Shown here piece by piece: positions 8,533 through 16,238 of a stretch of 25,118 nucleotides of DNA. Positions within the stretch are counted from its first letter, which is position 1. Each line of letters begins with the position of its first letter. Source of the DNA: Novimethylophilus sp036504375. GTDB taxonomy: Bacteria; Pseudomonadota; Gammaproteobacteria; Burkholderiales; Methylophilaceae. A program made the position numbers and the translations under genes. The notes under the pieces are model-generated. The model saw only the letters and a list, made by a program, of their open reading frames with translations, was not told the origin of the DNA and searched no databases. The stretch is from NCBI RefSeq assembly GCF_036504375.1, contig NZ_DASXVH010000105.1, positions 1 through 25,118 on the forward strand. The letters are read 5' to 3'.

Positions 8533-10140
8533 ATGAAAATCGCCATCGCTCAACTTAACTTCACCGTCGGCGACCTGTCCGGCAATGCCGGCATCATCCT
8601 GGATGCCGCTCGACGGGCACGTGCGCAAGGCGCGGAACTGCTTATCACGCCGGAACTCGCGCTCACTGGATATCCCCCGGAAGACCTGCTGCTGCGCGAC
8701 GATTTTCTTTATGCCAGCGCGACGGCGTTGGCCGATCTCGCCGCCAATATCGACGACATCGCATTGCTGGTCGGCCACCCGCACATGGTCCGGGACAAGC
8801 GCTACAACGCAGCATCGCTGATACGCAACGGCAAGGTGGAGGCAACCTACCTCAAGCATGTACTGCCCAACCACAGCGTGTTCGATGAAGTGCGCTATTT
8901 CACGCCCGGCAGCGAACCGCTGGTGTTCGAACTGGGCGGCATACGTTTCGGCGTCAATATCTGCGCCGACGTCTGGGAGCCGGAACCCGCACAACTGGCG
9001 CGCCAGCACGGCGCCCAGGTGCTGCTCGCGCTGAATGCTTCGCCCTACCATCTGGACAAGCAGCTCACGCGTTATGAAACGTTGCGCGACCGCATCAACC
9101 AAAGCGGCATGCCGGTCATTTATGCCAACCTGGTGGGAGGGCAGGACGAACTGGTGTTCGATGGCGCCAGTTTCGCAATGAACGGTGCGGGCCATATCAC
9201 CAGCCAGTTCCCGGCTTTCGAAGAAGTACTGGATTTCATCGAGCTGCAAGACATCCAGCCCATCGGCGGCGACATCTGCCCCGATCCGGGGCTGGAAGCC
9301 AGCGTCTACAAAGCTCTATGCCTCGGCGTCCATGACTACATTATCAAGGGCGGCTTTCCCGGTGTGGTGCTGGGTCTCTCCGGTGGCATCGATTCCGCGC
9401 TGACGCTGGCGATCGCGGTCGATGCGCTGGGCAAGGACCGCGTACGCGCGGTAATGATGCCGTCGCAATACACTGCCGACATCAGCCTGGCCGATGCCCG
9501 CAGCATGGCCGACACCCTCGGCGTGCGCTACGACGAGCTGCCGATCAAGCACGTCTTCGACAGTTTTCTGGATACGCTGGCACATGAATTCGATGGCCTG
9601 CCGTTCGATCTTGCCGAAGAAAACCTGCAGGCTCGCATCCGTGGCACCCTGCTGATGGCGCTGTCCAACAAGTTCGGCAGCATCGTGCTGACCACCGGCA
9701 ACAAGAGCGAAATGGCTGTAGGCTATTCCACGCTGTATGGCGACATGGCGGGCGGCTACGCGGTGTTGAAGGACGTGCCGAAAACGCTGGTATACCGTCT
9801 CGCCCACTATCGCAACAGCCTTGCTCCCATCATTCCGCAGCGCACTATCACGCGCGCTCCGTCGGCGGAACTGCGCCACAACCAGGCCGACCAGGATTCC
9901 CTGCCGCCGTACGAGGTGCTGGATGCAATCATGGAAATGTACGTCGAGAACGACCGCAGTCCGGAGGACATCATCGCCGCCGGTTTCACGCAGCACGACG
10001 TCAAGCGCGTGATTACGCTGATTGACCGCAACGAATACAAGCGCCGCCAGGCGCCCGTCGGCGTGCGCATTACCCATCGCGGCTTCGGCAAGGACAGGCG
10101 CTATCCGATTACCTCAGGCTACAAGCCCTTGTCCTTTTAG
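8533..10140 (+). CDS. nadE: Glutamine-dependent NAD+ synthetase
   Basis: A two-domain enzyme of 535 residues that amidates deamido-NAD to NAD+ using ammonia taken from glutamine. The N-terminal nitrilase-type glutaminase domain (about residues 1-245) shows the Glu in LLITPELALTGYPPEDLL, the Lys in YLKHVLPNHSVFDE and the Cys in GVNICADVWEPEP. The C-terminal synthetase domain (about 265-535) has the ATP-pyrophosphatase loop LGLSGGIDSAL and TTGNKSEMAVGYSTLYGDMAGG. Both halves are complete. It converges with the ydcF-like gene, with two bases between the stops and no obvious terminator between them. Confidence 0.97.
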   Translation: MKIAIAQLNFTVGDLSGNAGIILDAARRARAQGAELLITPELALTGYPPEDLLLRDDFLYASATALADLAANIDDIALLVGHPHMVRDKRYNAASLIRNGKVEATYLKHVLPNHSVFDEVRYFTPGSEPLVFELGGIRFGVNICADVWEPEPAQLARQHGAQVLLALNASPYHLDKQLTRYETLRDRINQSGMPVIYANLVGGQDELVFDGASFAMNGAGHITSQFPAFEEVLDFIELQDIQPIGGDICPDPGLEASVYKALCLGVHDYIIKGGFPGVVLGLSGGIDSALTLAIAVDALGKDRVRAVMMPSQYTADISLADARSMADTLGVRYDELPIKHVFDSFLDTLAHEFDGLPFDLAEENLQARIRGTLLMALSNKFGSIVLTTGNKSEMAVGYSTLYGDMAGGYAVLKDVPKTLVYRLAHYRNSLAPIIPQRTITRAPSAELRHNQADQDSLPPYEVLDAIMEMYVENDRSPEDIIAAGFTQHDVKRVITLIDRNEYKRRQAPVGVRITHRGFGKDRRYPITSGYKPLSF

Positions 10141-10142
10141 TT

Positions 10143-10895
10143 TCACTGCTTTAGCAGCTGGCGGCCGCCCGACCACAGCATGCCTATCATCTCGTGGAAA
10201 AATATCCTGCTGCCTTCCAGGCCTTCCGCGTTGGGCAGGAAATCGATGACAGTCAAATGGCCCAGGTCATGGAACCCGGTCCCAGCCGTCAATACCTCGA
10301 ACCCTAACTGTTCGAACAGCTTCCGCGAGCGCGCCATGTGCCAGCCGTGCGTCACCAGCAGTATGGTTCTCACCCCGTTGGTGTCGAGTATCTTTTTGCT
10401 GTAAGCGGCGTTCTGGATGGTGTCATGGGATTTGTCCTCCACCCATTGCACCGGCACCTGGAAATCCTGCTTCAGGGTTTTCTGCATCAGCGCCCCTTCC
10501 GACACCCCCCGTGCCTCCGTGTCGCCGCCAGCCACCAGTATCGGCAGCCGCGTGCGGCGATGCAGAATCGCCGCATAGCGCAGGCGCTCCAACGTATCCT
10601 TGCTGACCGTATACTCCGGGCTGCCGAAAGAAACGCCGCCGCCCAGCACGACGATCGCCTGGGCGCCAGTCGGCAGCCTTACCACACCGGCACTATCTTT
10701 TTCCAGCAGCATGTCCAGCGCATTGCCCGTTATCGGCATCGAGAACAGCCACATCAGCGCGATCATCAGCCCCAGCAATCCCCTGCCCCATGCCGGCCGG
10801 GTTTTGAGCAATGCCAAGCCGATGATGCCCAGCAGCAAAAAATTGAGCGGCGGCAACAAAAAAGCGGAAATTAGTTTGATCGTCAGCCAGTCCAT
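10143..10895 (-). CDS. DUF218/YdcF-family membrane protein (ElyC/SanA-like)
   Basis: A 250-residue protein with two N-terminal hydrophobic segments (about residues 6-28 and 38-56) followed by a DUF218 domain. Domain signs are AIVVLGGGVSFGSPEYT, the RLRYAAILHRRTRLPILVAGG segment in parts, the acidic VEDKSHDTIQNA motif and LLVTHGWHMARSRKLFEQ. Relatives such as E. coli ElyC and YdcF are inner-membrane proteins, and some affect envelope polysaccharide or peptidoglycan synthesis; the exact role here cannot be set. ATG 10895 follows the mto cluster on the same strand, but a strong hairpin lies between them, so it is probably transcribed separately. Confidence 0.82.
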   Translation of the reverse strand: MDWLTIKLISAFLLPPLNFLLLGIIGLALLKTRPAWGRGLLGLMIALMWLFSMPITGNALDMLLEKDSAGVVRLPTGAQAIVVLGGGVSFGSPEYTVSKDTLERLRYAAILHRRTRLPILVAGGDTEARGVSEGALMQKTLKQDFQVPVQWVEDKSHDTIQNAAYSKKILDTNGVRTILLVTHGWHMARSRKLFEQLGFEVLTAGTGFHDLGHLTVIDFLPNAEGLEGSRIFFHEMIGMLWSGGRQLLKQ

Positions 10896-10961
10896 AGGCT
10901 ACAACCCTGTTCGAGTGCTGTAGCCGGCCAGTTTACCGGCAATTGCTCCGCCGCCAAACAA

Positions 10962-10992
10962 AATGCCCGCAAATGCTGCATTTGCGGGCATT
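10962..10992 (-). terminator. Terminator-like hairpin after the mto cluster
   Basis: A perfect 14-bp stem (aatgcccgcaaatg / catttgcgggcatt) with a 3-base loop lies 19 bp past the cymA stop. On the minus strand it is followed by TTGTTTGG, an imperfect U-tract. It most likely ends the mtoDAB-cymA transcript before the ydcF-like gene. Confidence 0.75.
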
Positions 10993-11011
10993 GGTCTTGG
11001 ACGTCTGGCGC

Positions 11012-11605
11012 TTATTCGTCCGGGTCTACGTATTCCTTCGGCAACAGGTGGGCGATCCCCTTGTGGCAGTCGATACAGCTCTTGCCCTCCTGCTTCGCCT
11101 GGGCATGCTTTTGCTGCGCCTTGGGCTTCTGCTTTTTCGTGTCCATACTGTCGAAGTTATGGCAATTGCGGCATTCGCGCGAGCCCGAAGCCTTCATGCG
11201 TTCCCATTCGTGAGTGGCTAGCTCCATGCGGTGCGATTCGAATTTTTCCGGAGTATCGACGAACCCGGTGATCTTGCCCCACACTTCCTTGCTCGCCTGG
11301 ATCTTGCGCAGCATTTTATGGCCCCAGTCCTTGGGCACATGGCAATCGGAGCAAATGGCACGCACGCCGGTGCGGTTGGTGTAGTGGATGGTTTCCTTGT
11401 ATTCCTGATACACCGTATCGCGCATCTCATGGCAGCCGATGCAGAACTCCAGGCGGTTGGTGGCCTCCATGCCCGTGTTGAAACCGCCCCAGAACAGGAT
11501 GCCGGCAAAGAAGCCGACTGCCAGCAGCGCCAGCAGCGAATATTTCACGCTAGGCCGCCGCAGGGCTTGCCAGCAGCGCTTGAGGATTCCTGCCCGGTTT
11601 CCCAT
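11012..11605 (-). CDS. cymA: NapC/NirT-family tetraheme c-type cytochrome (CymA/MtoC-like)
   Basis: An inner-membrane tetraheme cytochrome of 197 residues that exchanges electrons between the quinone pool and periplasmic carriers. One transmembrane helix spans about residues 21-42 and anchors a periplasmic domain. Four CXXCH heme sites are present: CIGCH 55, CSDCH 85, CRNCH 145 and CIDCH 177. Spacing and the IGCHEM/SDCHVP segments are those of the NapC/NirT family. It is the last gene of the cluster, 12 bp after mtoB, with an AAGGGG ribosome binding site. By analogy to Sideroxydans it would pass Fe(II)-derived electrons to quinone; the reverse direction, as in Shewanella CymA, cannot be excluded from sequence. 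Confidence 0.9.
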   Translation of the reverse strand: MGNRAGILKRCWQALRRPSVKYSLLALLAVGFFAGILFWGGFNTGMEATNRLEFCIGCHEMRDTVYQEYKETIHYTNRTGVRAICSDCHVPKDWGHKMLRKIQASKEVWGKITGFVDTPEKFESHRMELATHEWERMKASGSRECRNCHNFDSMDTKKQKPKAQQKHAQAKQEGKSCIDCHKGIAHLLPKEYVDPDE

Positions 11606-11617
11606 GTTGCCCCTTTC

Positions 11618-14053
11618 TTATTTGAAGCTGTAGATGTAGGAAACACCCAGCATGTGCACCGAGTAGTCCGGCGAAGTAATGCCCGGGCCGACGTAGCCCT
11701 GCACTGCAATTACGCCGAGCGCAGAATTGGAATAGGCATCGTATTGCCAGTCCCGGGTAGTCAAGTGCCGGTAAAGATAGTTCATCCGTATCGAAGACGA
11801 TTTGTCGAGCTTGTATACACCGTCCAGTTTCACGTCGGTCATGCGGCTGGTGATGTCGGGGAAGGATTGAGCGGGCACGAATACGTTGTTTAACGCTGCA
11901 GCACCGTTGTTGTAATAGCTCCCGCCACTCATGTCGACAGGGGTTCTGGCATAGGAATAGGCGAGATCGCCGGTAAGTTCCAGCTTGCCGCTCAGCATCC
12001 CCTTGGACTTGAAACCTAAACCCAGCGTGTGTACGCGGTCAGCCTGGGTTTCGCTCCATTGCCGACAGGGGTCGCCCTGGAAGTAGTCTGCCGGCTGGTG
12101 TCCGGCTGGAGCGGAAAAAGCGGTACAGGCCGTGTGTGGATCCAAGATGGTGATGCTAGTGGCGCGTGCGATGGCGTAGCTATCCAGCCTGGATTTCATG
12201 TCCTCATAGGTGTAATAGGCGTTGAAGGACAGCTTTTCGCTCACCGCATAATCGCCGTCCAGATTGAGCGCCCAGCTTCGGGATTCCTGCAGGCCATACT
12301 TGGAATGGTTATAATCATCCTTGCTGTACGACAAATCAGTCTGCAGCACGAAGGCATCGGTCACCTGGTAATTGAGCGAGCCCCGCAGTTTGTCGCGGTT
12401 GCGGTCAGCCAGGAAAAACTGACGGAACCCGGGCAGCAGCGGATCGGCTGCCGGCAATGGCGCTGCCGGACTGACTGGAGCCGGATCCCCATCCTCGTAC
12501 GTCGAGGCCCGTCGCTGCGAATAGGCATAGGCCAAACGGCCGGTGAGGTTGTCTAGAAGATTGTTGCGGTATTCGGCGCCGAGCGTGTTCTCCCAGGTCT
12601 TCTTGGCCCGGAACGGACTCCCTTCACCATCGGCGGTACGCTTGATCTCCTGCCATTCGTAACCCACGTTGATGCCTTGGCTGCCGGCAAAAGCATAATC
12701 CGCATCGACGTTGATCTGTTGCAGGCGGCGGTTGATGGGCTCGTTGGTGAATTGGGTGCTTGCCCCAGTCAAATCCGGAGTCACCAGGAAATCACGAATC
12801 GGTGTCTGGTTGTCGCGGTTGTCGTACTTGTACCCGAAATTCAGACCGAGGTTCATCATCGGCCGGGTCGTCAGCTTCGCAGAAAAGAAGGTATTGACAA
12901 CCTTGGCATGCGCGGAAGTTTCCGGCAACACCCAAGTAGCGCCTGTCGGCGTCGCCAGGAACGATTCGTCCTGCAGCATGCGCGTATAAGCACCGCTCAT
13001 CACCAGTTTGGTGGTGTCGGTAAAGTTGTAGCCGCCTGCCAGATTGATCTGATGCATACGGTTGTCGGGTGCGCCGCTCATATGCGCGACATTGCCCGGC
13101 ACGGGTGTTGTCGAACCGGCACCCGCGTACTGCGCACTCCAAACGTCGATATCGTTATTGTAGAAGGAGCCGTTATAGCCCACGCTGAAATGCCCCCTTT
13201 CATTGGCATAGCCAACGGTGGCTTCGTACAAATCCGTGGTGCTATCGATCGGTTCCGGCAGCAATGCGCTGGGGCCGCTGAACCTGTTCATGTTGACCCC
13301 GGTCAGCTTGGTGCCACTTTTTTCCTCATGCCGAACGGATGCCTTCATCTCCCAGCCCGGGCTGAACTGCATGCTGAACGCCAACCCGTCGATGGTGCGC
13401 TTGGTCTCGACATCGAAATTCTTCATCAGCGCCGGGATCAAGATACCCGGGCCGCGGCAGGCCCCGGTTGGCGTTCCGCCGGCGGCCGCGCAGGCAGCCG
13501 TTGCATAGGGTGCCTGGATATTGTTCCAGTTGGCCAGTGCCGCATTGGCGCTGGCCGCTGAACTCACCCGCGTGGCAGCGGGGGGGTATTCCGCAGGCAG
13601 GGTCAGTGTGCTGCCGCCTGCACCATCCCACAGCGTCTTGTAGCTGTCGGAGTAATTGCGCTTGATTTCGTCATGGCCGTATATCAGCCGGAATAAGCCC
13701 TGTTGGCCGTATTCCGCAGTCAGGTTACGCGTATCCAGACCCAGGTTCGTGCCATTGATGCGATACCGCATGGCGCTATCACCGTCGTAGGCGCCACCTC
13801 CGCGCAAATCAATATTCCCGATGGCATAGATACCCTGCTTGTCAAGGCCGTTGTATTCCCCTTGCTTGAAGGAATCGTCGCTGACATAGCCGACCCCAAG
13901 TTCGATATGGCTGCCAGGCTTGACCAGATCGGCTACAGATGGACTTGCAGCATCGTCCGCATACGCAGCCGGAAGAACGGCCAAGCTTAACAGGGCTCCC
14001 TGCACGGCAGCGGTAGCAACCCGAACAGTAAAACATGCTTGATTTTTTCTCAT
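11618..14053 (-). CDS. mtoB: MtrB/PioB-family outer-membrane beta-barrel (MtoB)
   Basis: An 811-residue outer-membrane porin-like barrel that sheathes the decaheme MtoA so electrons can cross the outer membrane. I start at ATG 14053 (MRKNQACF), with GGAA six bases upstream; an upstream TTG codon at 14065 would add four residues. Residues 1-32 form a signal peptide ending AAYA, followed by DDAAS. The remainder is a long series of alternating aromatic strands ending YIYSFK, typical of MtrB/PioB proteins. The N-terminal CXXC pair found in Shewanella-type MtrB is absent: the only early cysteine is in the signal peptide. The final residue is Lys after Phe, rather than a terminal aromatic. It lies between mtoA (30 bp gap) and cymA. 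Confidence 0.92.
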   Translation of the reverse strand: MRKNQACFTVRVATAAVQGALLSLAVLPAAYADDAASPSVADLVKPGSHIELGVGYVSDDSFKQGEYNGLDKQGIYAIGNIDLRGGGAYDGDSAMRYRINGTNLGLDTRNLTAEYGQQGLFRLIYGHDEIKRNYSDSYKTLWDGAGGSTLTLPAEYPPAATRVSSAASANAALANWNNIQAPYATAACAAAGGTPTGACRGPGILIPALMKNFDVETKRTIDGLAFSMQFSPGWEMKASVRHEEKSGTKLTGVNMNRFSGPSALLPEPIDSTTDLYEATVGYANERGHFSVGYNGSFYNNDIDVWSAQYAGAGSTTPVPGNVAHMSGAPDNRMHQINLAGGYNFTDTTKLVMSGAYTRMLQDESFLATPTGATWVLPETSAHAKVVNTFFSAKLTTRPMMNLGLNFGYKYDNRDNQTPIRDFLVTPDLTGASTQFTNEPINRRLQQINVDADYAFAGSQGINVGYEWQEIKRTADGEGSPFRAKKTWENTLGAEYRNNLLDNLTGRLAYAYSQRRASTYEDGDPAPVSPAAPLPAADPLLPGFRQFFLADRNRDKLRGSLNYQVTDAFVLQTDLSYSKDDYNHSKYGLQESRSWALNLDGDYAVSEKLSFNAYYTYEDMKSRLDSYAIARATSITILDPHTACTAFSAPAGHQPADYFQGDPCRQWSETQADRVHTLGLGFKSKGMLSGKLELTGDLAYSYARTPVDMSGGSYYNNGAAALNNVFVPAQSFPDITSRMTDVKLDGVYKLDKSSSIRMNYLYRHLTTRDWQYDAYSNSALGVIAVQGYVGPGITSPDYSVHMLGVSYIYSFK

Positions 14054-14083
14054 GATATTTTCCAAGATCTATCGTGATGTCGA

Positions 14084-15181
14084 TTAGCGCAGGAACCTGT
14101 TGCCGCCCGGATGGTTAGATCCATGAATCTGCGAGTGGCAATTGGGACATCCGCGGAAAGCAAGCCTCGATTCGGGGTTATTTCTTGTGATCCGGGTGCC
14201 GGTAATGGGATTAATTGCCTGTGCGGCGGCAGTTGTACCGATATTGTTATTGGATGCGGCGCCGTCAGGCAGGTTAGCTGCACTGTATACCTGGCCCGGG
14301 TGCGGCGCGCCATCGCCGTGGCATTGCTGGCACAACCATGGGGCGCGGGCCTTCAACAGCGGCGCATTAGTCGAACCGTGCGGCGTATGGCAATTCATGC
14401 AATCGTCGGTTGCCGGCGGATGCTCCCAAAGGAACGGGCCGCGCTTCTCGGCATGGCAGGTGTAGCATGTTTCATTAACCGTGTTCTTGACCAACAGCTT
14501 GGGGCCTGCGGAACCGTGCGGATTGTGGCAGTCAGAACAGCCAACCTTGCCTGCGGCAATCGGGTGGGTAGAAATGCGCTGAGCCTGGGCACGCTGTTCC
14601 TTATGGCAGCTATAGCACACTTCGGGCTGCGTGGCCTTGGTCAGCACCTTGTCGTCCTTGGCGTGGACCTCGTGGCAGGACACGCAGGCCACGTTGCGCT
14701 TCTGATGCTGGCTACCGGCCCAGTAAGTGCGCTTGCCCAGGGCATTCTGGTGGCAAACCATACAGGTCTTGTTCTGCGCTTCCGCATCCGATCTGCGGAA
14801 CGAGGAATTTTTGCCGCTGCGGGTGCCGAACAGCACATCGGGTGCCGGGCGCGTTTCCTTGCCTTCGACATTCTTGACATGGGCTTCGCTCTCGCCGTGG
14901 CAAGCCTGACAGGTCGGAGTTCTGGCATCCGCCTTGACGCCGTGCCGTGTCGCATAGATGGAAAGTACCGGCTTGGTTTCATTCTCGTCATGGCACTTGG
15001 TACACACCGCATCCTGCTTGAGAGATTCGGCCATGGTCGGGGTTTTGCCCTGCGATGAGGCCGATGCCCCCAGGTCAGGGAGGTGGTCGGTGAGCGGCTG
15101 CTCAGCCGCCAGCACGGATGAACCAGTCAATATCCCGCTGACGAACACACCCGCAGCCAGCATTTTTCGCAAAAACTTCAT
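14084..15181 (-). CDS. mtoA: Decaheme c-type cytochrome MtoA (MtrA/DmsE/PioA family)
   Basis: A periplasmic decaheme cytochrome of 365 residues that inserts into the MtoB barrel and conducts electrons across the outer membrane. Ten CXXCH sites can be counted, starting at residues 60, 91, 140, 166, 189, 215, 239, 261, 284 and 345. ATG 15181 is chosen because GGGGAG sits 7 bases upstream and a signal peptide follows (MKFLRKMLAAGVFVSGILTG..VLAA, cut near AEQPLTD); the open frame upstream lacks these. The long heme-free stretch between hemes 9 and 10 (about residues 289-344) resembles the family. In Sideroxydans MtoA oxidises Fe(II); MtrA homologues can also reduce metals, so direction is inferred from the cluster. 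Confidence 0.93.
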   Translation of the reverse strand: MKFLRKMLAAGVFVSGILTGSSVLAAEQPLTDHLPDLGASASSQGKTPTMAESLKQDAVCTKCHDENETKPVLSIYATRHGVKADARTPTCQACHGESEAHVKNVEGKETRPAPDVLFGTRSGKNSSFRRSDAEAQNKTCMVCHQNALGKRTYWAGSQHQKRNVACVSCHEVHAKDDKVLTKATQPEVCYSCHKEQRAQAQRISTHPIAAGKVGCSDCHNPHGSAGPKLLVKNTVNETCYTCHAEKRGPFLWEHPPATDDCMNCHTPHGSTNAPLLKARAPWLCQQCHGDGAPHPGQVYSAANLPDGAASNNNIGTTAAAQAINPITGTRITRNNPESRLAFRGCPNCHSQIHGSNHPGGNRFLR

Positions 15182-15236
15182 TATTATTCTCCCCATTATT
15201 TCGATATCACACCATTGCCCCACGACTCCAAGAGCA

Positions 15237-15617
15237 TCAATTTTCCGGCCACTTCCCGCCTGGCAGCGAGAGAATCCATTCAATGAGGTTGGTTTGCTGG
15301 GCAACATCCTTGACCTTGATGATCTTGTGCTCTTCCTCATGGCCATCGGGGAACTTGGCCTTTTCTCCTGAGGTGATATGAGTGATCAACCGCTTCACGG
15401 TCTCGGCGTGGTCTTTATCCTTGTATTTGGCTGCGACGTCGCGATACGCCGGCCCATCTTTGTGCTTGTCGACGGCATGGCACTTGAGACATCCATTCTG
15501 CCTCGCCAAGGTAAGCGCGGCATCGGCGTCCACCGCTAAAACGGCCGAAGAAAACGACAACGAGAAGGCTGCAGATGCGATACTGATCAATCGCGCGGTA
15601 TGGCTGGAACGACTCAT
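15237..15617 (-). CDS. mtoD: Periplasmic monoheme c-type cytochrome (MtoD-like)
   Basis: A small exported cytochrome of 126 residues, the likely soluble carrier between MtoA and inner-membrane partners. ATG 15617 has GGAG seven bases upstream. The signal peptide runs to about residue 28 (SSAVLA), and the single heme site CLKCH starts at residue 43. The C-terminal helix TNLIEWILSLPGGKW is that of class I cytochromes. Unusually, the mature protein contains no methionine, so the normal His/Met heme ligation is impossible; histidines 93 and 97 in DGHEEEHK lie about where the Met loop should be. It is the first gene of the mto cluster, 55 bp before mtoA, and its position matches mtoD of Sideroxydans. 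Confidence 0.85.
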   Translation of the reverse strand: MSRSSHTARLISIASAAFSLSFSSAVLAVDADAALTLARQNGCLKCHAVDKHKDGPAYRDVAAKYKDKDHAETVKRLITHITSGEKAKFPDGHEEEHKIIKVKDVAQQTNLIEWILSLPGGKWPEN

Positions 15618-15806
15618 TTTTATCTCCAAAAATTTAGCGCATTCAGCGGGACCGTCAAAGCCGCACCCCTAAATGCGGATAACCTAGTCCTTTTATTCTC
15701 CGCGCTGGGCATTCATCTGTAAACACAAATTTCCATAATATTTTTAATGCCTTACAAATCCACTCTGGATTGCGTTTGCGGTTTTCTATGTAAATCAGGG
15801 GACTAA

Positions 15807-15816
15807 TTAACGTTAA
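15807..15816. promoter_or_regulatory. TTAACGTTAA palindrome upstream of mtoD
   Basis: A perfect 10-bp palindrome lies in AT-rich DNA about 190 bp upstream of the mtoD start. It could be a binding site for a regulator of the mto cluster; this is inference. No convincing -35/-10 pair was found between it and mtoD. Confidence 0.25.
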
Positions 15817-15838
15817 CATTTGCATAAATCGGATAAGA

Positions 15839-15862
15839 AGATGTTGTTTTATTGCAACATCT
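15839..15862. repeat. 8-bp stem-loop near the integrase remnant
   Basis: AGATGTTG (15839-15846) and CAACATCT (15855-15862) form a perfect stem with an 8-base loop. It lies between the integrase remnant and the mtoD upstream region, so it may mark the edge of the decayed integration or act in mtoD regulation. No U-tract is seen. Confidence 0.4.
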
Positions 15863-15873
15863 CTCAGCGAAGC

Positions 15874-15933
15874 TTAGGGATAATTTGCATTGCGAATAGT
15901 CTTCTCGTCCAACAGACGCGCAGGTTTTGCCAT
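15874..15933 (-). pseudogene. N-terminal remnant of a P4-type tyrosine integrase
   Basis: From ATG 15933 the minus strand reads MAKPARLLDEKTIRNANYP and stops at TAA. The segment ARLLDEKTIRNA matches the start of the DUF4102 arm-binding domain of P4-type phage and island integrases, which typically continue (R)NAKPKxKPYKLxDGxGL; here the frame ends where that should begin. Everything downstream (about 380 residues) is missing. Such integrases insert elements at the 3' ends of tRNA genes and are encoded next to them; tRNA-Leu(GAG) lies about 190 bp away. This is pattern recognition on 19 residues, so chance is possible, but location and orientation fit well. Confidence 0.6.
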
Positions 15934-15999
15934 TTGCTGGTATCTCGGTAAATGAGGTTTTCGGTTACCAAATTAAGTACCAGCGAAAATACCAGCAAA
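15933..15999. repeat. 11-bp inverted repeat, possible integrase arm sites
   Basis: TTTGCTGGTAT (15933-15943) and ATACCAGCAAA (15989-15999) are perfect inverted copies. Between them lie a further CCAGC copy (GTACCAGC, 15979-15984 region) and the palindrome GGTTACC. The cluster overlaps the start codon of the integrase remnant and lies between it and tRNA-Leu, where integrase-binding sites are expected. Function is inferred. Confidence 0.45.
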
Positions 16000-16046
16000 G
16001 AATGTGAGATGCAATAAGACGCGCTGAGATCGGATAAAACAAAAAA

Positions 16047-16072
16047 GCCCGAAAACTCTAGGTTTTACGGGC
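16047..16072 (-). terminator. Terminator of the tpiA-secG-tRNA-Leu transcript
   Basis: GCCCG-AAAAC and GTTTTACGGGC pair with one bulged base around a 5-base loop, and six A residues at 16041-16046 give a U-tract on the minus strand. It lies about 50 bp past the tRNA CCA end and fits an intrinsic terminator. Confidence 0.75.
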
Positions 16073-16120
16073 CTTCTGTGAGGATTCTGAGACTTATTGA
16101 AACTTCTTGATACTGCTTAT

Positions 16121-16205
16121 TGGTGCCGACGGCGAGACTCGAACTCGCACGACTTTCGTCACTACCCCCTCAAGATAGCGTGTCTACCAATTCCACCACG
16201 TCGGC
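16121..16205 (-). tRNA. tRNA-Leu (anticodon GAG)
   Basis: The 85-nt minus-strand sequence starts GCCGACGTGG and ends CGTCGGCACCA, with the CCA encoded. The acceptor stem GCCGACG/CGTCGGC pairs perfectly. The anticodon stem CTATC/GGTAG carries loop TTGAGGG, giving anticodon GAG (reads CUC and CUU). A long variable arm and the T-arm GCGAGTTCGAGTCTCGC confirm a class II leucine tRNA. It follows secG by about 33 bp. Confidence 0.95.
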
Positions 16206-16238
16206 TTAATACTGGGCAGGACTAGCCTGCCGCGGGAA

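Noticed and set aside
15182..15346. Longer N-terminus for mtoA
   Set aside because: It would overlap mtoD and bury the clear signal peptide and ribosome binding site at 15181.
15661..15780. Sigma-70 promoter for the mto cluster (TTTACA or TATTAT boxes)
   Set aside because: Each box lacks a partner at acceptable spacing; AT-rich DNA gives such matches by chance.
16121..16205. Reading the tRNA as part of a mobile element
   Set aside because: It folds as a complete, normal tRNA-Leu with encoded CCA, so the gene itself is intact; only the flank shows a scar.
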